From: Saccharibacillus alkalitolerans
GTDB lineage: Bacteria > Bacillota > Bacilli > Paenibacillales > Paenibacillaceae
Reading direction: 5' to 3'
Assembly: GCF_011090185.1 (NCBI RefSeq)
Contig: NZ_JAAFGS010000002.1
Location: 248,001 to 312,000 of the forward strand
DNA: 64,000 nt
Shown piece by piece: positions 27,023 to 35,700 of the stretch. Numbering within the stretch: the first letter of the stretch is position 1; each line of letters begins with the position of its first letter. The position numbers were made by a program, and so were the translations under genes. The notes beneath the pieces are model-generated. The model worked only from the letters and a program-made list of their open reading frames with translations. It was not told where the DNA came from and ran no database searches.

Positions 27023-27760
27023 GTGTCGAAAAAACCTCTCGGCAAACGGCATCTGGCGGCTTCTTTTCTGTGCGGCGCCGTCCTGTTCTCCGGTCTGTCC
27101 GCGGCCGCGGCGGATACGTCCGTGACGGCCATGGCATCCAAACTGACGTTCTATGCGTTCGGCGAAAGGCAGCAGGCGCCGGCTCCTGTCGGCAGCGACG
27201 GCTCCAAAGCGCCCGCCGCGCTGACTTACAACGGCACGACCTACGTGCCGGTGCGCGCGCTCGGCGGCATGCTGGACGTACCGATCTATTGGGACGGCAC
27301 GAACGGCGCGATTTCGGCCGGGTCGGCCAAAGTTCTCGTCAAGGACGCGAAAGGCGCCGTGCACGGCGGGATCGATCTGACGGAGGAGAAAGGCGGCGTC
27401 CGCGTCAAAGTCAGCCTGTCGAACCTTCCTCCGGGACCGCACGGCATTCACGTTCACCAGATGCCGGTCAAAAACAACGATTTCGCCACCGCCCTCGGCC
27501 ACTTCAATCCGACGAAACACGAACACGGCCATGACAATCCGAAAGGCGCGCATGTCGGCGACTTCACCAAAAATTTGACCGCCGCCTCCGACGGCACGGC
27601 GGTGCAGGAATTCTTCCTTGAAGACGCGAATCTGCAACCGGACAGCCCGATGTCCATCGCGGGCCGCTCGATCATTATCCACGCGGGTCCGGACGATCAG
27701 AAGACCGATCCGGCAGGGGACTCGGGAGACCGGATCGCCGGAGGGAATATTCCGAAATAA
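27023..27760 (+). CDS. Secreted Cu/Zn-superoxide-dismutase-like protein with stalk domain
   Basis: The start is GTG at 27023, behind GAGGAGG. The 245-residue protein has a signal peptide (to about 30), then a short copper-amine-oxidase-N-type domain (LTYNGTTYVPVRALGGMLDVPIYWDG, about 67-92), then a Cu/Zn SOD domain. Copper/zinc ligands are recognisable in GPHGIHVHQ, ALGHFNPTKHEHGHDN, AHVGDF and GRSIIIHAG. Both cysteines of the usual disulphide are missing, and the C-terminal GGRIACGVI is GDRIAGGNI. Lost cysteines are also known in YojM-like Bacillus homologues, so true dismutase activity is uncertain. It is a single gene. Confidence 0.85.
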   Translation: MSKKPLGKRHLAASFLCGAVLFSGLSAAAADTSVTAMASKLTFYAFGERQQAPAPVGSDGSKAPAALTYNGTTYVPVRALGGMLDVPIYWDGTNGAISAGSAKVLVKDAKGAVHGGIDLTEEKGGVRVKVSLSNLPPGPHGIHVHQMPVKNNDFATALGHFNPTKHEHGHDNPKGAHVGDFTKNLTAASDGTAVQEFFLEDANLQPDSPMSIAGRSIIIHAGPDDQKTDPAGDSGDRIAGGNIPK

Positions 27761-27800
27761 CGAATGTCCGCTTCCCGAAAGCGAAAGAACGCGCAAAAAT

Positions 27801-27824
27801 ACCGGCGTCCGTCAAGACGCCGGT
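27801..27824 (+). terminator. Left half of a split or duplicated terminator
   Basis: ACCGGCGTC-N6-GACGCCGGT forms a hairpin preceded by AAAAAT but not followed by a T tract. A copy differing at one loop base, at 28027-28050, is followed by GTTTTTC. The two copies flank the 192-bp palindromic element, so the original SOD terminator appears to have been duplicated around it. Confidence 0.65.
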
Positions 27825-27829
27825 CAACG

Positions 27830-28021
27830 TGTCGAGAAAGTCTAACGTAGCTTGAAGCGAGACGGCGGAGAGAGAAATTCAGTGAAGGAACGATAGTGTT
27901 CGCCTTTGAAATCGGGAAAGTTCCGCTAAAATTCGATCTCTTTTCCCGATTTCAACACGCGACCGGAACGAATTTCTCTCGGAGCCGGCTTGCTTCTCTC
28001 TACTACGTGACTTTTTCGACA
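27830..28021. repeat. 192-bp near-palindromic element (family F, copy 1)
   Basis: The ends are inverted copies: TGTCGAGAAAGTCTAACGTAG on the left, and on the right the other strand reads TGTCGAAAAAGTCACGTAGTAG. Internally GAGAGAAATTC pairs with GAATTTCTCTC, and GAAATCGGGAAA with TTTTCCCGATTTC, so the whole element folds back on itself. It has no reading frame. Related, shorter copies are at 48749-48861 and 56657-56710. Confidence 0.85.
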
Positions 28022-28026
28022 GCCTG

Positions 28027-28056
28027 ACCGGCGTCCGTCAGGACGCCGGTGTTTTT
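28027..28056 (+). terminator. Right copy of the terminator hairpin, with T tract
   Basis: ACCGGCGTCC-GTCA-GGACGCCGGT is followed by GTTTTTC. This functional-looking terminator now lies 267 bp downstream of the SOD stop codon because the palindromic element separates them. Confidence 0.8.
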
Positions 28057-28104
28057 CGGCTGCGGCTCGGCCGGAATCGGCAGAGCTTCGGCATAAGCAC
28101 GCAT

Positions 28105-28680
28105 TCATTCTTCCTCTTGCTCGTCGAATCGGTTCGGATCGCCGAAACGCAGCCAATATTCTTCCATCTCCCGCAGGATGACCGCCGCCTCCGGACCGAA
28201 GCCCTGCATGGGAATGTTGACCGGCATCGACACCAATTTTCGATTCGCCTTCATCAACCCTTTCATAAAACCGCCGCGGCGCGCCATGAACGCTCCGGGA
28301 TCATGCAGATCGACGCCGATGTAAGGCTGATCCATCAGCGTGTAAGGCTCGATCCGGCTGACTTCGCTCCAGGCGACGAAGCCGGCGCCGGCCGCGGCCA
28401 CCCGGTCGTGGAAGCCTTTTTCGTCGAGCGTCAGCACCGGAGACAGACGGAAAGCCCGCCTGAAGCCGAACCAAAGCCCAGCCGCTCCCAGCAGCAGGGA
28501 CAATGCGCCGATCAGCACCCCGAAAACCGACCGGTCCGGTCCGGGACTCGAACCGAGACTCACGAGATATACGCCCACCGCCACAAAAAGAAGTCCGAAT
28601 AGGGCGATTTGCAGCGCCTTTCCCCGTTTCTGGTAAAAATGCAGCGGCCCGCCGCCTTCTGTCCGTTTCTCCATATCCAT
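28105..28680 (-). CDS. Two-helix membrane protein, STM3941-like
   Basis: A 191-residue protein with two adjacent hydrophobic helices near 25-45 and 55-75 (LQIALFGLLFVAVGVYLVSL and VFGVLIGALSLLLGAAGLWF) and a cytoplasmic C-terminal domain of PH-like character (LSPVLTLDEKGFHDR, VAWSEVSRIEPYTLMDQPYIGVDLHDPGAFMARR). This arrangement resembles the STM3941 family, whose function is unknown. The assignment is from pattern memory only. The next gene, at 28722, lies on the same strand 41 bp upstream, so they may be co-transcribed. Confidence 0.6.
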   Translation of the reverse strand: MDMEKRTEGGGPLHFYQKRGKALQIALFGLLFVAVGVYLVSLGSSPGPDRSVFGVLIGALSLLLGAAGLWFGFRRAFRLSPVLTLDEKGFHDRVAAAGAGFVAWSEVSRIEPYTLMDQPYIGVDLHDPGAFMARRGGFMKGLMKANRKLVSMPVNIPMQGFGPEAAVILREMEEYWLRFGDPNRFDEQEEE

Positions 28681-28721
28681 GGAAGTCTTCTCCCTTTCGA
28701 TGTCGAATAGGTCTTTCGATC

Positions 28722-30242
28722 TTAGCGCAGCAGCCCTTTCGTTTGCAAAAATTCGCGTGCCACTTCCTCCGCCGGACGTCCTTCGGCGTTGACCGCGTAA
28801 TTCATCTTGCGCATCTCGTCGTCCGTGATCTGTCCGGCCAGCACGTTCAGCGCATCCGCAAGTTCGGGGTGCTCGTCGAGCGTCTTCTGCAGCATGAGCG
28901 GCGCTCCCTGGTACGGCGGGAACAGTCCTTTATCGTCTTCGAGCACCGTCAGGTCGTACTGCGCCAGCTCGCTGTCCGTGGAATAAGCGTCCAGCAGATC
29001 GATATCGCCGCTCTCGATCGCCTGGTAACGAAGCTTCGGCTCCATCGTGAACACGGTATGGAATTCGATCCCGTACAGCTTCTGGATGCCGAGGTATCCG
29101 TCCTCCCGATCCGAAAATTCCAACGTAAAGCCGGCTTCCAGATTGTCTTCCAGCGGCTTGAGCCCGGAGATGGACGTTACTTCGTATTGGTCGGCCAATC
29201 GCTTGGACATGGCCAGCGCGTACGTATTGTTATAAGCCATCGGCTCCAGCAGCGCCATGCCGAATTCGCTCTTCAGCCCGTCGCGGGCCTGGGCGTACAC
29301 CTCGGCGGCATCGGTGCTGACGGCCGTCGTCTTCAAAAATTCGCTGATCGCCGTGCCCGTAAATTCCGGATAAATGTCCACTTCCCCGCTCTGCAGGGCG
29401 GCAAAGACGAACGACGTTTTCCCGAGACCCGGTTTCAGTTCGACCGTCAGATCGGTATCCTGTTCGATCAGTTCTTTATACATGTTGATCAGAATTTCCG
29501 GTTCCGCGCCCAGCTTTCCGGCAATGACCAGATCGGCCTTGTTCGACTGGCCGAGCAGCGGAACGATCAAGAAGAGCGCGATGACGAGAGCGAATCCGCC
29601 CAACGCCGCGAGCGTTCTTCTGAGCGACAGCTTCTCCAGAAAGCGCAGCGCGAAGTCGAACACAATCGCCAGCAGGGCAGCCGGAATCGCGCCGAGCAGG
29701 ATCAGATTCGTATCGTTGCGGTCGATCCCGAGCAGGATCAGTTCGCCAAGACCGCCGCCGCCGATCAGGGCGGCCAGCGTGGCCGTGCCGATAATCAGCA
29801 CGGTTGCCGTACGGATGCCGGCCATAATGACGGGCATCGCCAGCGGCAGCTCGACCTTGATCAGTCGCCGCCGCCGGTTCATGCCCATCGCGTCGGCCGC
29901 TTCGAGCAGCGAAGGATCGACTTCGCGCACGCCCGTATATGTATTGCGCAGAATCGGCAGCAGGGCGTAGATCACGAGCGCGACCACGGCCGGCACGCGG
30001 CCGATGCCGAGCAGAGGAATCATCAACCCGAGCAGCGCCAGCGACGGAATGGTCTGCAGCACGGCGGTGACGCCGATCACGCCTTCGGCGCCGCGCGGAT
30101 TGCGCGCGAGCAGCAGGCCGAGCGGCACCGCGATCAGCGCGGCAATCAGCAGGGAGACGAACGACAGGGCGATATGTTCACCGAGCGTCGTCCACAGCTG
30201 GTCCTGCCGTTCGCGGAGCACGTCCAGAAACGTCGACATCAA
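28722..30242 (-). CDS. OpuF-type ABC permease fused to substrate-binding domain
   Basis: A 506-residue fusion. Residues 1-215 are a permease with about six helices and the EAA-type loop (LLEAADAMGMNRRRRLIKVELPLAMPVIMAGIRTATVLIIGTATLAALIGGGGLG). A further helix (about 215-232) leads to an OpuAC-like binding domain (about 240-506: LVIAGKLGAEPEILINMYKELIEQDTDLTVELKPGLGKTSFVFAALQSGEVDIYPEFTGTA). This architecture occurs in OpuFB (glycine betaine and related compatible solutes) and in EgtU (ergothioneine); sequence alone does not decide. It overlaps the ATPase gene by 4 bp. Confidence 0.88.
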   Translation of the reverse strand: MMSTFLDVLRERQDQLWTTLGEHIALSFVSLLIAALIAVPLGLLLARNPRGAEGVIGVTAVLQTIPSLALLGLMIPLLGIGRVPAVVALVIYALLPILRNTYTGVREVDPSLLEAADAMGMNRRRRLIKVELPLAMPVIMAGIRTATVLIIGTATLAALIGGGGLGELILLGIDRNDTNLILLGAIPAALLAIVFDFALRFLEKLSLRRTLAALGGFALVIALFLIVPLLGQSNKADLVIAGKLGAEPEILINMYKELIEQDTDLTVELKPGLGKTSFVFAALQSGEVDIYPEFTGTAISEFLKTTAVSTDAAEVYAQARDGLKSEFGMALLEPMAYNNTYALAMSKRLADQYEVTSISGLKPLEDNLEAGFTLEFSDREDGYLGIQKLYGIEFHTVFTMEPKLRYQAIESGDIDLLDAYSTDSELAQYDLTVLEDDKGLFPPYQGAPLMLQKTLDEHPELADALNVLAGQITDDEMRKMNYAVNAEGRPAEEVAREFLQTKGLLR

Positions 30243-31216
30243 GCTTCGCCCCCTTCTTCGAATTCGCGGGCCAGACGCTTGAGCGTACGTTCCCGGTCCA
30301 GCAGACCGATAACGTCGTCGCCGCGGCGTACGAGCAGCCGCTCCTCGGCGGCGAAGTGCCGCAGCAGCTCGCTTACTGCGGTGCTGCCCGCGATCGTGAC
30401 CGCTCCGTCGTTCATCAGGCGGCTGTCCGGCTGCAGCAGCTCGGCCAGGTCTTCCGCGGTGAGCTCAGGAAGCCCGGACCGGCCGCCGCCGGCTCCCGCA
30501 TCGCCCAAAAACTCGCGCACGAAGTCGTTCGCGGGCCGGTGGACGATCTCCGCCGGCGTTCCGATCTGCACGATTTCTCCTTCGTTCATCAGACAGATGC
30601 GATCGCCCAGCTTCAGCGCTTCGCGCATGTCGTGGGTCACGAACACGATCGTCTTGTGAATGTCGCGCTGCAAATCCAGCAGGTCGTTTTGCAATTTCTC
30701 CCGCGTCACCGGATCGAGCGCGCTGAACGGCTCGTCCATCAGCAGAATGTCGGGGTCGGCGGCAAGCGCACGGACGACGCCCACTCTCTGCTGCTGTCCG
30801 CCGGACAGCTCGGCCGGATTTTTGTCGCGGTACACGTCAGGCTCGAGTCCGACCATGCGCAGCAGGCGCTCGACCCGTTTGTCGGTCTCCTCATGCGGCG
30901 TCTTCATCAGCTCCGGCACGACCGCCACGTTTTCCGCGATGCTCATATGCGGAAAAAGGGCGATCTGCTGCAGCACATAACCGATATTCCAGCGCAGCTC
31001 GTTCAGCTTGTAATCGCCGATCGGGCGCCCGTCGATCGCGATTCGGCCGCCGCTCGTCTCGATCAGACGGTTGATCATCTTCAGTACCGTCGTTTTTCCG
31101 CAGCCGCTGGGGCCGATCAGGACGAAAAATTCGCCTCGTTGCACTTCGAAAGACAGTCCGGCGACGGCCGTACGGCCGTCGGGATAAATTTTGGTGACTC
31201 CTTCAAATGAGATCAT
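30239..31216 (-). CDS. OpuF-type ABC transporter ATPase with CBS domain
   Basis: The ATG at 31216 follows GGGAGAA; the 325-residue product begins MISFEGVTKIYPDGRTAVAGL. Walker A GPSGCGKTT, signature LSGGQQQR and Walker B ILLMDEPFSALD are intact, and the C-terminal region (about 245-315) contains a CBS-like section (ERLLVRRGDDVIGLLDRERTLKRL). Such domains sense ionic strength or nucleotides in osmolyte importers. It is the first gene of the two-gene importer, coupled to the permease by an ATGA overlap. Confidence 0.9.
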   Translation of the reverse strand: MISFEGVTKIYPDGRTAVAGLSFEVQRGEFFVLIGPSGCGKTTVLKMINRLIETSGGRIAIDGRPIGDYKLNELRWNIGYVLQQIALFPHMSIAENVAVVPELMKTPHEETDKRVERLLRMVGLEPDVYRDKNPAELSGGQQQRVGVVRALAADPDILLMDEPFSALDPVTREKLQNDLLDLQRDIHKTIVFVTHDMREALKLGDRICLMNEGEIVQIGTPAEIVHRPANDFVREFLGDAGAGGGRSGLPELTAEDLAELLQPDSRLMNDGAVTIAGSTAVSELLRHFAAEERLLVRRGDDVIGLLDRERTLKRLAREFEEGGEA

Positions 31217-31420
31217 AGTTTTCTCCCGGATCGATTGTCGTAGAAAGCGTCGGCCTGCAGCGGTCTTATTTCTCCCGCGATCCAAGCGCCTGCTTTCTCC
31301 TATCAATACCCGCTTTTGGCCGCTTGGTATCACGCGAGATCAAAAAACGGCGGAACGCGGCTCGAAGGTGCCGAAATCCTTCTGCGGGACCGAACCCGCA
31401 CCGGATTTCAAGGCACGGAA

Positions 31421-31450
31421 AACACCCCGGAATTCTTATTCCGGGGTGTT
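31421..31450 (-). terminator. Terminator of the alkaline phosphatase gene
   Basis: AACACCCCGGAAT pairs with ATTCCGGGGTGTT; on the minus strand the stem is followed by TTTTCC. It lies 77 bp downstream of the phosphatase stop and before the osmolyte importer. The rest of the gap 31217-31526 shows nothing recognisable. Confidence 0.85.
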
Positions 31451-31526
31451 CGTTCCGCTGCCGCAGACGTGGATGCGCGCCGGCCGAGGACAACGTGTTC
31501 CGCAGCCCGCCGCGTGTCCGGCCGCC

Positions 31527-33185
31527 TTAAGGCAGCAGATCCACCGCATCCTGCGGCACGAAAATCCGCTCGCCGTTATCGACCACGCTGCCGTCCAGCG
31601 TCACTTCTTCGCCGTTCAGTTCCGCGATGTTTTTATATACCGGCAGGCGCAGCGTATCTTCGCCTTTCGTCACGACCAGCACCGGGTTCGCTTTGTCGCT
31701 GTCGTCGATTTCCCATTCGGCCCCTTTGGCTTCGAAAGCCGCTTCGGCAGGCACGAACAGGCGCTCCGTTACCGCGTCCAGATCGACGCCGAGAGCGGAA
31801 GCCATCGCGCGCGCGATATCCGTGTTTTCCAGCACGCCGCTGAGTCTCTGGCCGTTCGGCGCGTACGAGTACAGCACCACGTCGCCGCCCGTATGGCCGC
31901 CCGACGTCCAGCCGATATGCGCCCGCTCGCTGATCATCGGACCGATGATCGAATTCAGCTTGCCTTTGTCCCCGCGGCGGATCGTTTCGACTTCTTTATT
32001 GGTCAGGTCCGTAATGCCGTAGTATTCGGCCATGACCTGCTTGATATTGTTGTTCGTACGCGGGCTGGCCAGCTTGGCTTCCACGCCTTCGCCCGTCAGC
32101 TTCGCTTTGAGCAGAGGGCCCGTGAACGTCTCGAGCGGCTCTTCGTCGTACGTGCCCGTCGTCGCCCGGTCGCCGATCGAAATGCCTCCGTTGCCGTGGT
32201 CCGTTACCGCGATGACCATCGTGTTGCCGTCTTCCTTCGCGAACGCGAGCGCTTCGGCCACCGCTTTGTCGAACGCGTTCACGTCGCTGATAATGCCGAT
32301 CGGATCGTTCGCATGCGCGGCCCAGTCCACCTTGCTGCCTTCGACCATCAGGAAGAATCCTTCTTCGTTGCGGTCCAGCACGTCGATCGCCTTGGACGTC
32401 ATCTCGGCCAGGCTCGGCTGCTTGCTCGGATCGCGGTCCATGTCGTAGCTCATCGCCGTGTCGGCGAACATGCCCCACAGCTTGTCCGAATCGGAAGCCG
32501 TCAGCTCCGCGGGAGTCTTGACCAGATCGTAGCCGAGGTCGCGAATAACCGCCTGCAGGTCTTCGCCGTCTTTGCGTCCTGCCGGGGTAAAGTATTTGGC
32601 GCCGCCGCCCAGCACGACGTCGATGCCCGCGTAGACCTGCTGCTCGCTCAGGGCGTCATAGTTGCCGCGGTCCGGATAGTGCGCGCTGAACGCCGCCGGA
32701 GTCGCGTGCATAATTTCGGAAGTGGCGATGATGCCCGTCGATTTGCCGGCCAGCCGCGCCGCTTCCAGCACGTTCGCCACAGGCTTTTTCGCGTCGCCTT
32801 CGGCGATCGGATCCAGGCCCGGCATCGTGGTTTCGTCCGGCAGCACGCCGACGTAGCCCGTGTGCGACTTATGCCCGGTCGCGAAAGCCGTTCCGGCCGG
32901 AGCCGAGTCGGCGATAGCGGCATCGGCGGAATATGTACGCACGAGTCCGCTTGCCATTTCGTCCATCGCCAGCGGCTCTCCGCCGTTATACCAGCGCGTC
33001 AGCGTCGTGCCGTCCATGCCCATGCCGTCCGGAATCATGATGATGACATTCTGCGCCGAAATATTCGGCTGCTCCGCAGCCGCCGCCGTCTGCATTCCGG
33101 TTCCGAGCAGCATTGCCGCCGAGAGAGCCCCGGCCATCCATGTCGTCGCCTTGCGCTTTTCGCGTGCCGATCCAACCTTTTGCAA
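31527..33185 (-). CDS. phoA: Secreted alkaline phosphatase
   Basis: The start is TTG at 33185 with GGGAGTGG upstream. The 552-residue protein has a signal peptide (cleavage near AAA-AEQ, about 37), then the alkaline phosphatase domain: NVIIMIPDGMG (metal Asp), nucleophile Ser in IADSAPAGTAFATG, SEIMHATPAAFSAHYPDR, VEGSKVDWAAHANDP, AVTDHGNGG and SGGHTGGDV supply the three-metal site. The C-terminal 75 residues (LPVYKNIAELNGEEVTLDGSVVDNGERIFVPQDAVDLLP) form a copper-amine-oxidase-N-like stalk domain. It releases phosphate from esters outside the cell. No clear Pho box was found. Confidence 0.92.
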   Translation of the reverse strand: MQKVGSAREKRKATTWMAGALSAAMLLGTGMQTAAAAEQPNISAQNVIIMIPDGMGMDGTTLTRWYNGGEPLAMDEMASGLVRTYSADAAIADSAPAGTAFATGHKSHTGYVGVLPDETTMPGLDPIAEGDAKKPVANVLEAARLAGKSTGIIATSEIMHATPAAFSAHYPDRGNYDALSEQQVYAGIDVVLGGGAKYFTPAGRKDGEDLQAVIRDLGYDLVKTPAELTASDSDKLWGMFADTAMSYDMDRDPSKQPSLAEMTSKAIDVLDRNEEGFFLMVEGSKVDWAAHANDPIGIISDVNAFDKAVAEALAFAKEDGNTMVIAVTDHGNGGISIGDRATTGTYDEEPLETFTGPLLKAKLTGEGVEAKLASPRTNNNIKQVMAEYYGITDLTNKEVETIRRGDKGKLNSIIGPMISERAHIGWTSGGHTGGDVVLYSYAPNGQRLSGVLENTDIARAMASALGVDLDAVTERLFVPAEAAFEAKGAEWEIDDSDKANPVLVVTKGEDTLRLPVYKNIAELNGEEVTLDGSVVDNGERIFVPQDAVDLLP

Positions 33186-33419
33186 ATCGTTCCACTCCCT
33201 TTTGTCTAGTTTTGAAACCTTTTCCAGTGTAGGAAGATAGCGTTTGCGGAATATTAAGAAGAGTTACGATTTGTGTAAAAAAAACCCTCCCTGGCGGCTC
33301 GCTTCCCGCCTCAAAGTTGAAACGCGGCCGCCGGAAACGCATAATAGAAAGGAGGCCTTTTCCGTTTAGAAAAGGAATCGACCAACGAATTTCCAGGATA
33401 GGTATAGATGGAGGGTCAC

Positions 33420-34064
33420 ATGAATCAATCCAAGCTCATTGCCGTGATCGGCGGGACCGGCAGCGTGGGACGATACGTCGTCAGCTGCGCGCTGCAGCAG
33501 GGCTATCGGGTCCGGATGCTTGTCCGCAGCGTGCGGAGCATGCAGCTGCCGCCGGAAATGGCCGCCAGGCTGTCCGTCGTCCAGGGCGACGCCATGCGTT
33601 TCGATTCGCTGCGCGAACTGCTGCACGGATGCTCGGCGGTCATCAATACGTTCGGCCGCCCTCCGCACGAAGCTCCAATGTACAGCGCGGTCACCCGGCA
33701 GGTGCTCGAAGAAATGGAGCGGGCGGGGGTTCGGCGCTATATCGGCGTCACGGGCCTGTCGCTGAAGCTGCCGGGCGATCACAAGTCGCTCGGCGGCCGC
33801 GTCGTATCGCGCATGCTGCGCTCGCTCCATCCCCAGTTCGCCCAAGATCGGGTAGCGGAATTGGCGGTGCTGCAGGGCAGTTCCGTCGATTGGACGCTCG
33901 TCCGGCTCCCCGTCGTCAAGGAGGGCCAGGGCGGCTGCGCGGTCAAGGCGGACCTCCAGCGAATGACAAGCAACCGCATCTACAACGGAGATGTGGCACG
34001 CTTTCTCGTCGGTCAGATCGAGACGCCGGACTACGTCCGGCACTGTCCGTTCATCGGCAGCTGA
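33420..34064 (+). CDS. NAD(P)H-binding atypical short-chain dehydrogenase
   Basis: The ATG at 33420 is preferred over the one at 33408 because GGAGGG lies 4-5 nt upstream of it. The 214-residue protein has a Rossmann fold with GGTGSVGRYVV (GxxGxxG) and LVRSVRS as the NADP-binding loop, then VVQGDAMRFDSLRELLHGCSAVINTFG. It matches NAD(P)H-binding NmrA/SDR_a5-type proteins similar to flavin or biliverdin reductases. It lacks the YxxxK pair of classical dehydrogenases. Substrate unknown; apparently a single gene. Confidence 0.82.
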   Translation: MNQSKLIAVIGGTGSVGRYVVSCALQQGYRVRMLVRSVRSMQLPPEMAARLSVVQGDAMRFDSLRELLHGCSAVINTFGRPPHEAPMYSAVTRQVLEEMERAGVRRYIGVTGLSLKLPGDHKSLGGRVVSRMLRSLHPQFAQDRVAELAVLQGSSVDWTLVRLPVVKEGQGGCAVKADLQRMTSNRIYNGDVARFLVGQIETPDYVRHCPFIGS

Positions 34065-34248
34065 CGGCACGGACGCCTCGCCGAAAGGTTGGGCGTTCCC
34101 GGTCGTAAGGTCGTAAGCAGGCAGCGAAACACATCACGGCGCCTATGCAAAACGGGCAATCCCGATGCCGCTCCGGACGGAAGCCTCTTTCCCAGTCCGC
34201 AGCGGCGAGTTTGCGTCCGCGCCTGTATATAGAGGGGGAATCGGAACA

Positions 34249-35283
34249 ATGGACTTCGTGGCGATCGACTTCGAAACGGCCAATGCCAAACGCGGGAGCG
34301 TCTGCGCGGTCGGCCTGGTCGACGTGCGCGGCGGGCGTATCGTCGACGAATATTACACGCTTGTCAATCCGCACGACGATTTTGATTACTTCTGCATCGC
34401 GGTGCACGGCATCACGCCGGACCAGGTCGAGGACGCGCCTTCCTTTACCGACATTTGGCCCGAACTCCGCCGCCGGATCGAGAACCGAATTCTCGTCGCG
34501 CATAACGCTTCGTTCGATATGAGCGTGCTGCGGCGCAGCGCCGAAGATCACGGACTGGACATGCCGCATATCCAATATATGTGCTCCTGCCTGATGTCGC
34601 GCAAAATCTGGCCGGACATGCCGAACCATAAACTGAACACGGTAGCCCGCGAGCTGGGTCTCGGCGCGTTCAAGCATCACGACGCGATGGACGATGCCCG
34701 CACGGCGGCGAAGATTTTTCTCCGCTGCTCCGAAGCGGGAGAAGCGACGGACTGCGGCAGCCTGGCCGAACGTTACGGCTACCGGATCGGACAGATTTTG
34801 CAGGACGGCGGTCATATTTCCTTCTCGTCGTCCGCTTCGAAAAGCGGGCGCACGCGAAGCGCGCGGAAGACGGGCGTTTCGGGCGCCGGAACGGCCGGCG
34901 GTTCGGCGGGAACCGCGAAAGCCAAGGCGGTCCCTCCGGCGCCCAACCCGGGCGCGGACCGCGGCAATCCGCTGTACGGCAAGCGGATCGTCTTCACCGG
35001 GCGGCTGAGCGGCCTCAAAAAGGCGGAAGCCCAGAGCCGAGCGGCCGAATTCGGCGCTCTCTGCTCGGAATCGGTCGAATGGAAGACCGATTATGTCGTC
35101 ATCGGACGCAGCGATTACGCGAAATACGCCGCAGGCGGCCCTGCAAGCGGCAAGACGCAGTCGGCCGCACGCCTGGCCGCGGCGGGCAGCGGCGTCCGCA
35201 TCCTGTCGGAGGACGAGTTCGCCGCCCGGCTGAGCGAAGCGGCGGCCGGCTCCGCGGAATCGGAGGGCGGGGAGCATGGATAA
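34249..35283 (+). CDS. DnaQ-like 3'-5' exonuclease with C-terminal BRCT domain
   Basis: The start at 34249 has GGGGGAA upstream. The 344-residue protein has an exonuclease domain (about 1-165) with DEDDh motifs: FVAIDFETAN, ILVAHNASFDMSVL and HHDAMDDARTAAKI. A disordered Ala/Gly/Ser linker precedes a BRCT domain (about 244-330: NPLYGKRIVFTGRLSGLKKAEAQSRAAEFGA...TDYVVIGRSDYAK), as in DNA ligase and some PolIII epsilon-like proteins. It probably acts in DNA repair or proofreading. The last 8 bp overlap the next small gene. Confidence 0.9.
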   Translation: MDFVAIDFETANAKRGSVCAVGLVDVRGGRIVDEYYTLVNPHDDFDYFCIAVHGITPDQVEDAPSFTDIWPELRRRIENRILVAHNASFDMSVLRRSAEDHGLDMPHIQYMCSCLMSRKIWPDMPNHKLNTVARELGLGAFKHHDAMDDARTAAKIFLRCSEAGEATDCGSLAERYGYRIGQILQDGGHISFSSSASKSGRTRSARKTGVSGAGTAGGSAGTAKAKAVPPAPNPGADRGNPLYGKRIVFTGRLSGLKKAEAQSRAAEFGALCSESVEWKTDYVVIGRSDYAKYAAGGPASGKTQSAARLAAAGSGVRILSEDEFAARLSEAAAGSAESEGGEHG

Positions 35284-35527
35284 GCGCAAGCTTCAGCTGC
35301 GGCTGCAGCAGAAGATGATGTTCGACGTGCTGTTCGTCGCCCTCGCGATCGCCGCCATTTTCTTCTTCGACCTGTACACGCTGCCCGGCATTCTGCTTCC
35401 GCTGCTGCTGGCCGCGCTGCGCGGTTATACCTTCGTCCTCAATCTGCGCCGTTTCCGGCGCGTATCGGCCGAGGTCAAGAGCGAGCAGCCCAAGAGCCGG
35501 CTGTACGACCGGGAAGAAGACCTGTAG
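35276..35527 (+). CDS. Small membrane protein
   Basis: An 83-residue protein with a basic N-terminus and two hydrophobic stretches (about 15-33, FDVLFVALAIAAIFFFDLY, and 35-50, LPGILLPLLLAALRG), then a charged tail ending LYDREEDL. It overlaps the exonuclease gene by 8 bp and so is translationally coupled to it. Function unknown. Confidence 0.65.
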   Translation: MDKRKLQLRLQQKMMFDVLFVALAIAAIFFFDLYTLPGILLPLLLAALRGYTFVLNLRRFRRVSAEVKSEQPKSRLYDREEDL

Positions 35528-35609
35528 GCTCCGGCGCGATACTTGCGCTTGCGGCCCGCCGCTCGCGCAGCGGAGACTTCCGGAGCGGACAGCCGGCCGC
35601 GTCCACGGC

Positions 35610-35651
35610 AAAAAGCCCGGCCGCCTCTGGATGAGGCAGGCCGGGCTTTTT
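35610..35651 (+). terminator. Terminator, probably bidirectional
   Basis: AAAAAGCCCGGCC-N-GCCTC pairs with GAGGC-N-GGCCGGGCTTTTTTT around TGGAT. It ends the plus-strand unit 33420-35527 and, by its A tract, can also stop the convergent gene at 35701. Confidence 0.9.
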
Positions 35652-35700
35652 TTATACTGCTTTTTCATACTGCGGCTTCCTTATTCGGCGAACGGCCCGA

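Noticed and set aside
28101-28720. 28105 gene as an immunity protein of a toxin system
   Set aside because: No toxin-like gene is adjacent, and the two-helix plus soluble domain pattern fits STM3941-like proteins better.
31217-33260. Pho box upstream of the alkaline phosphatase
   Set aside because: No pair of TTAACA-like hexamers at the right spacing was found upstream of 33185.
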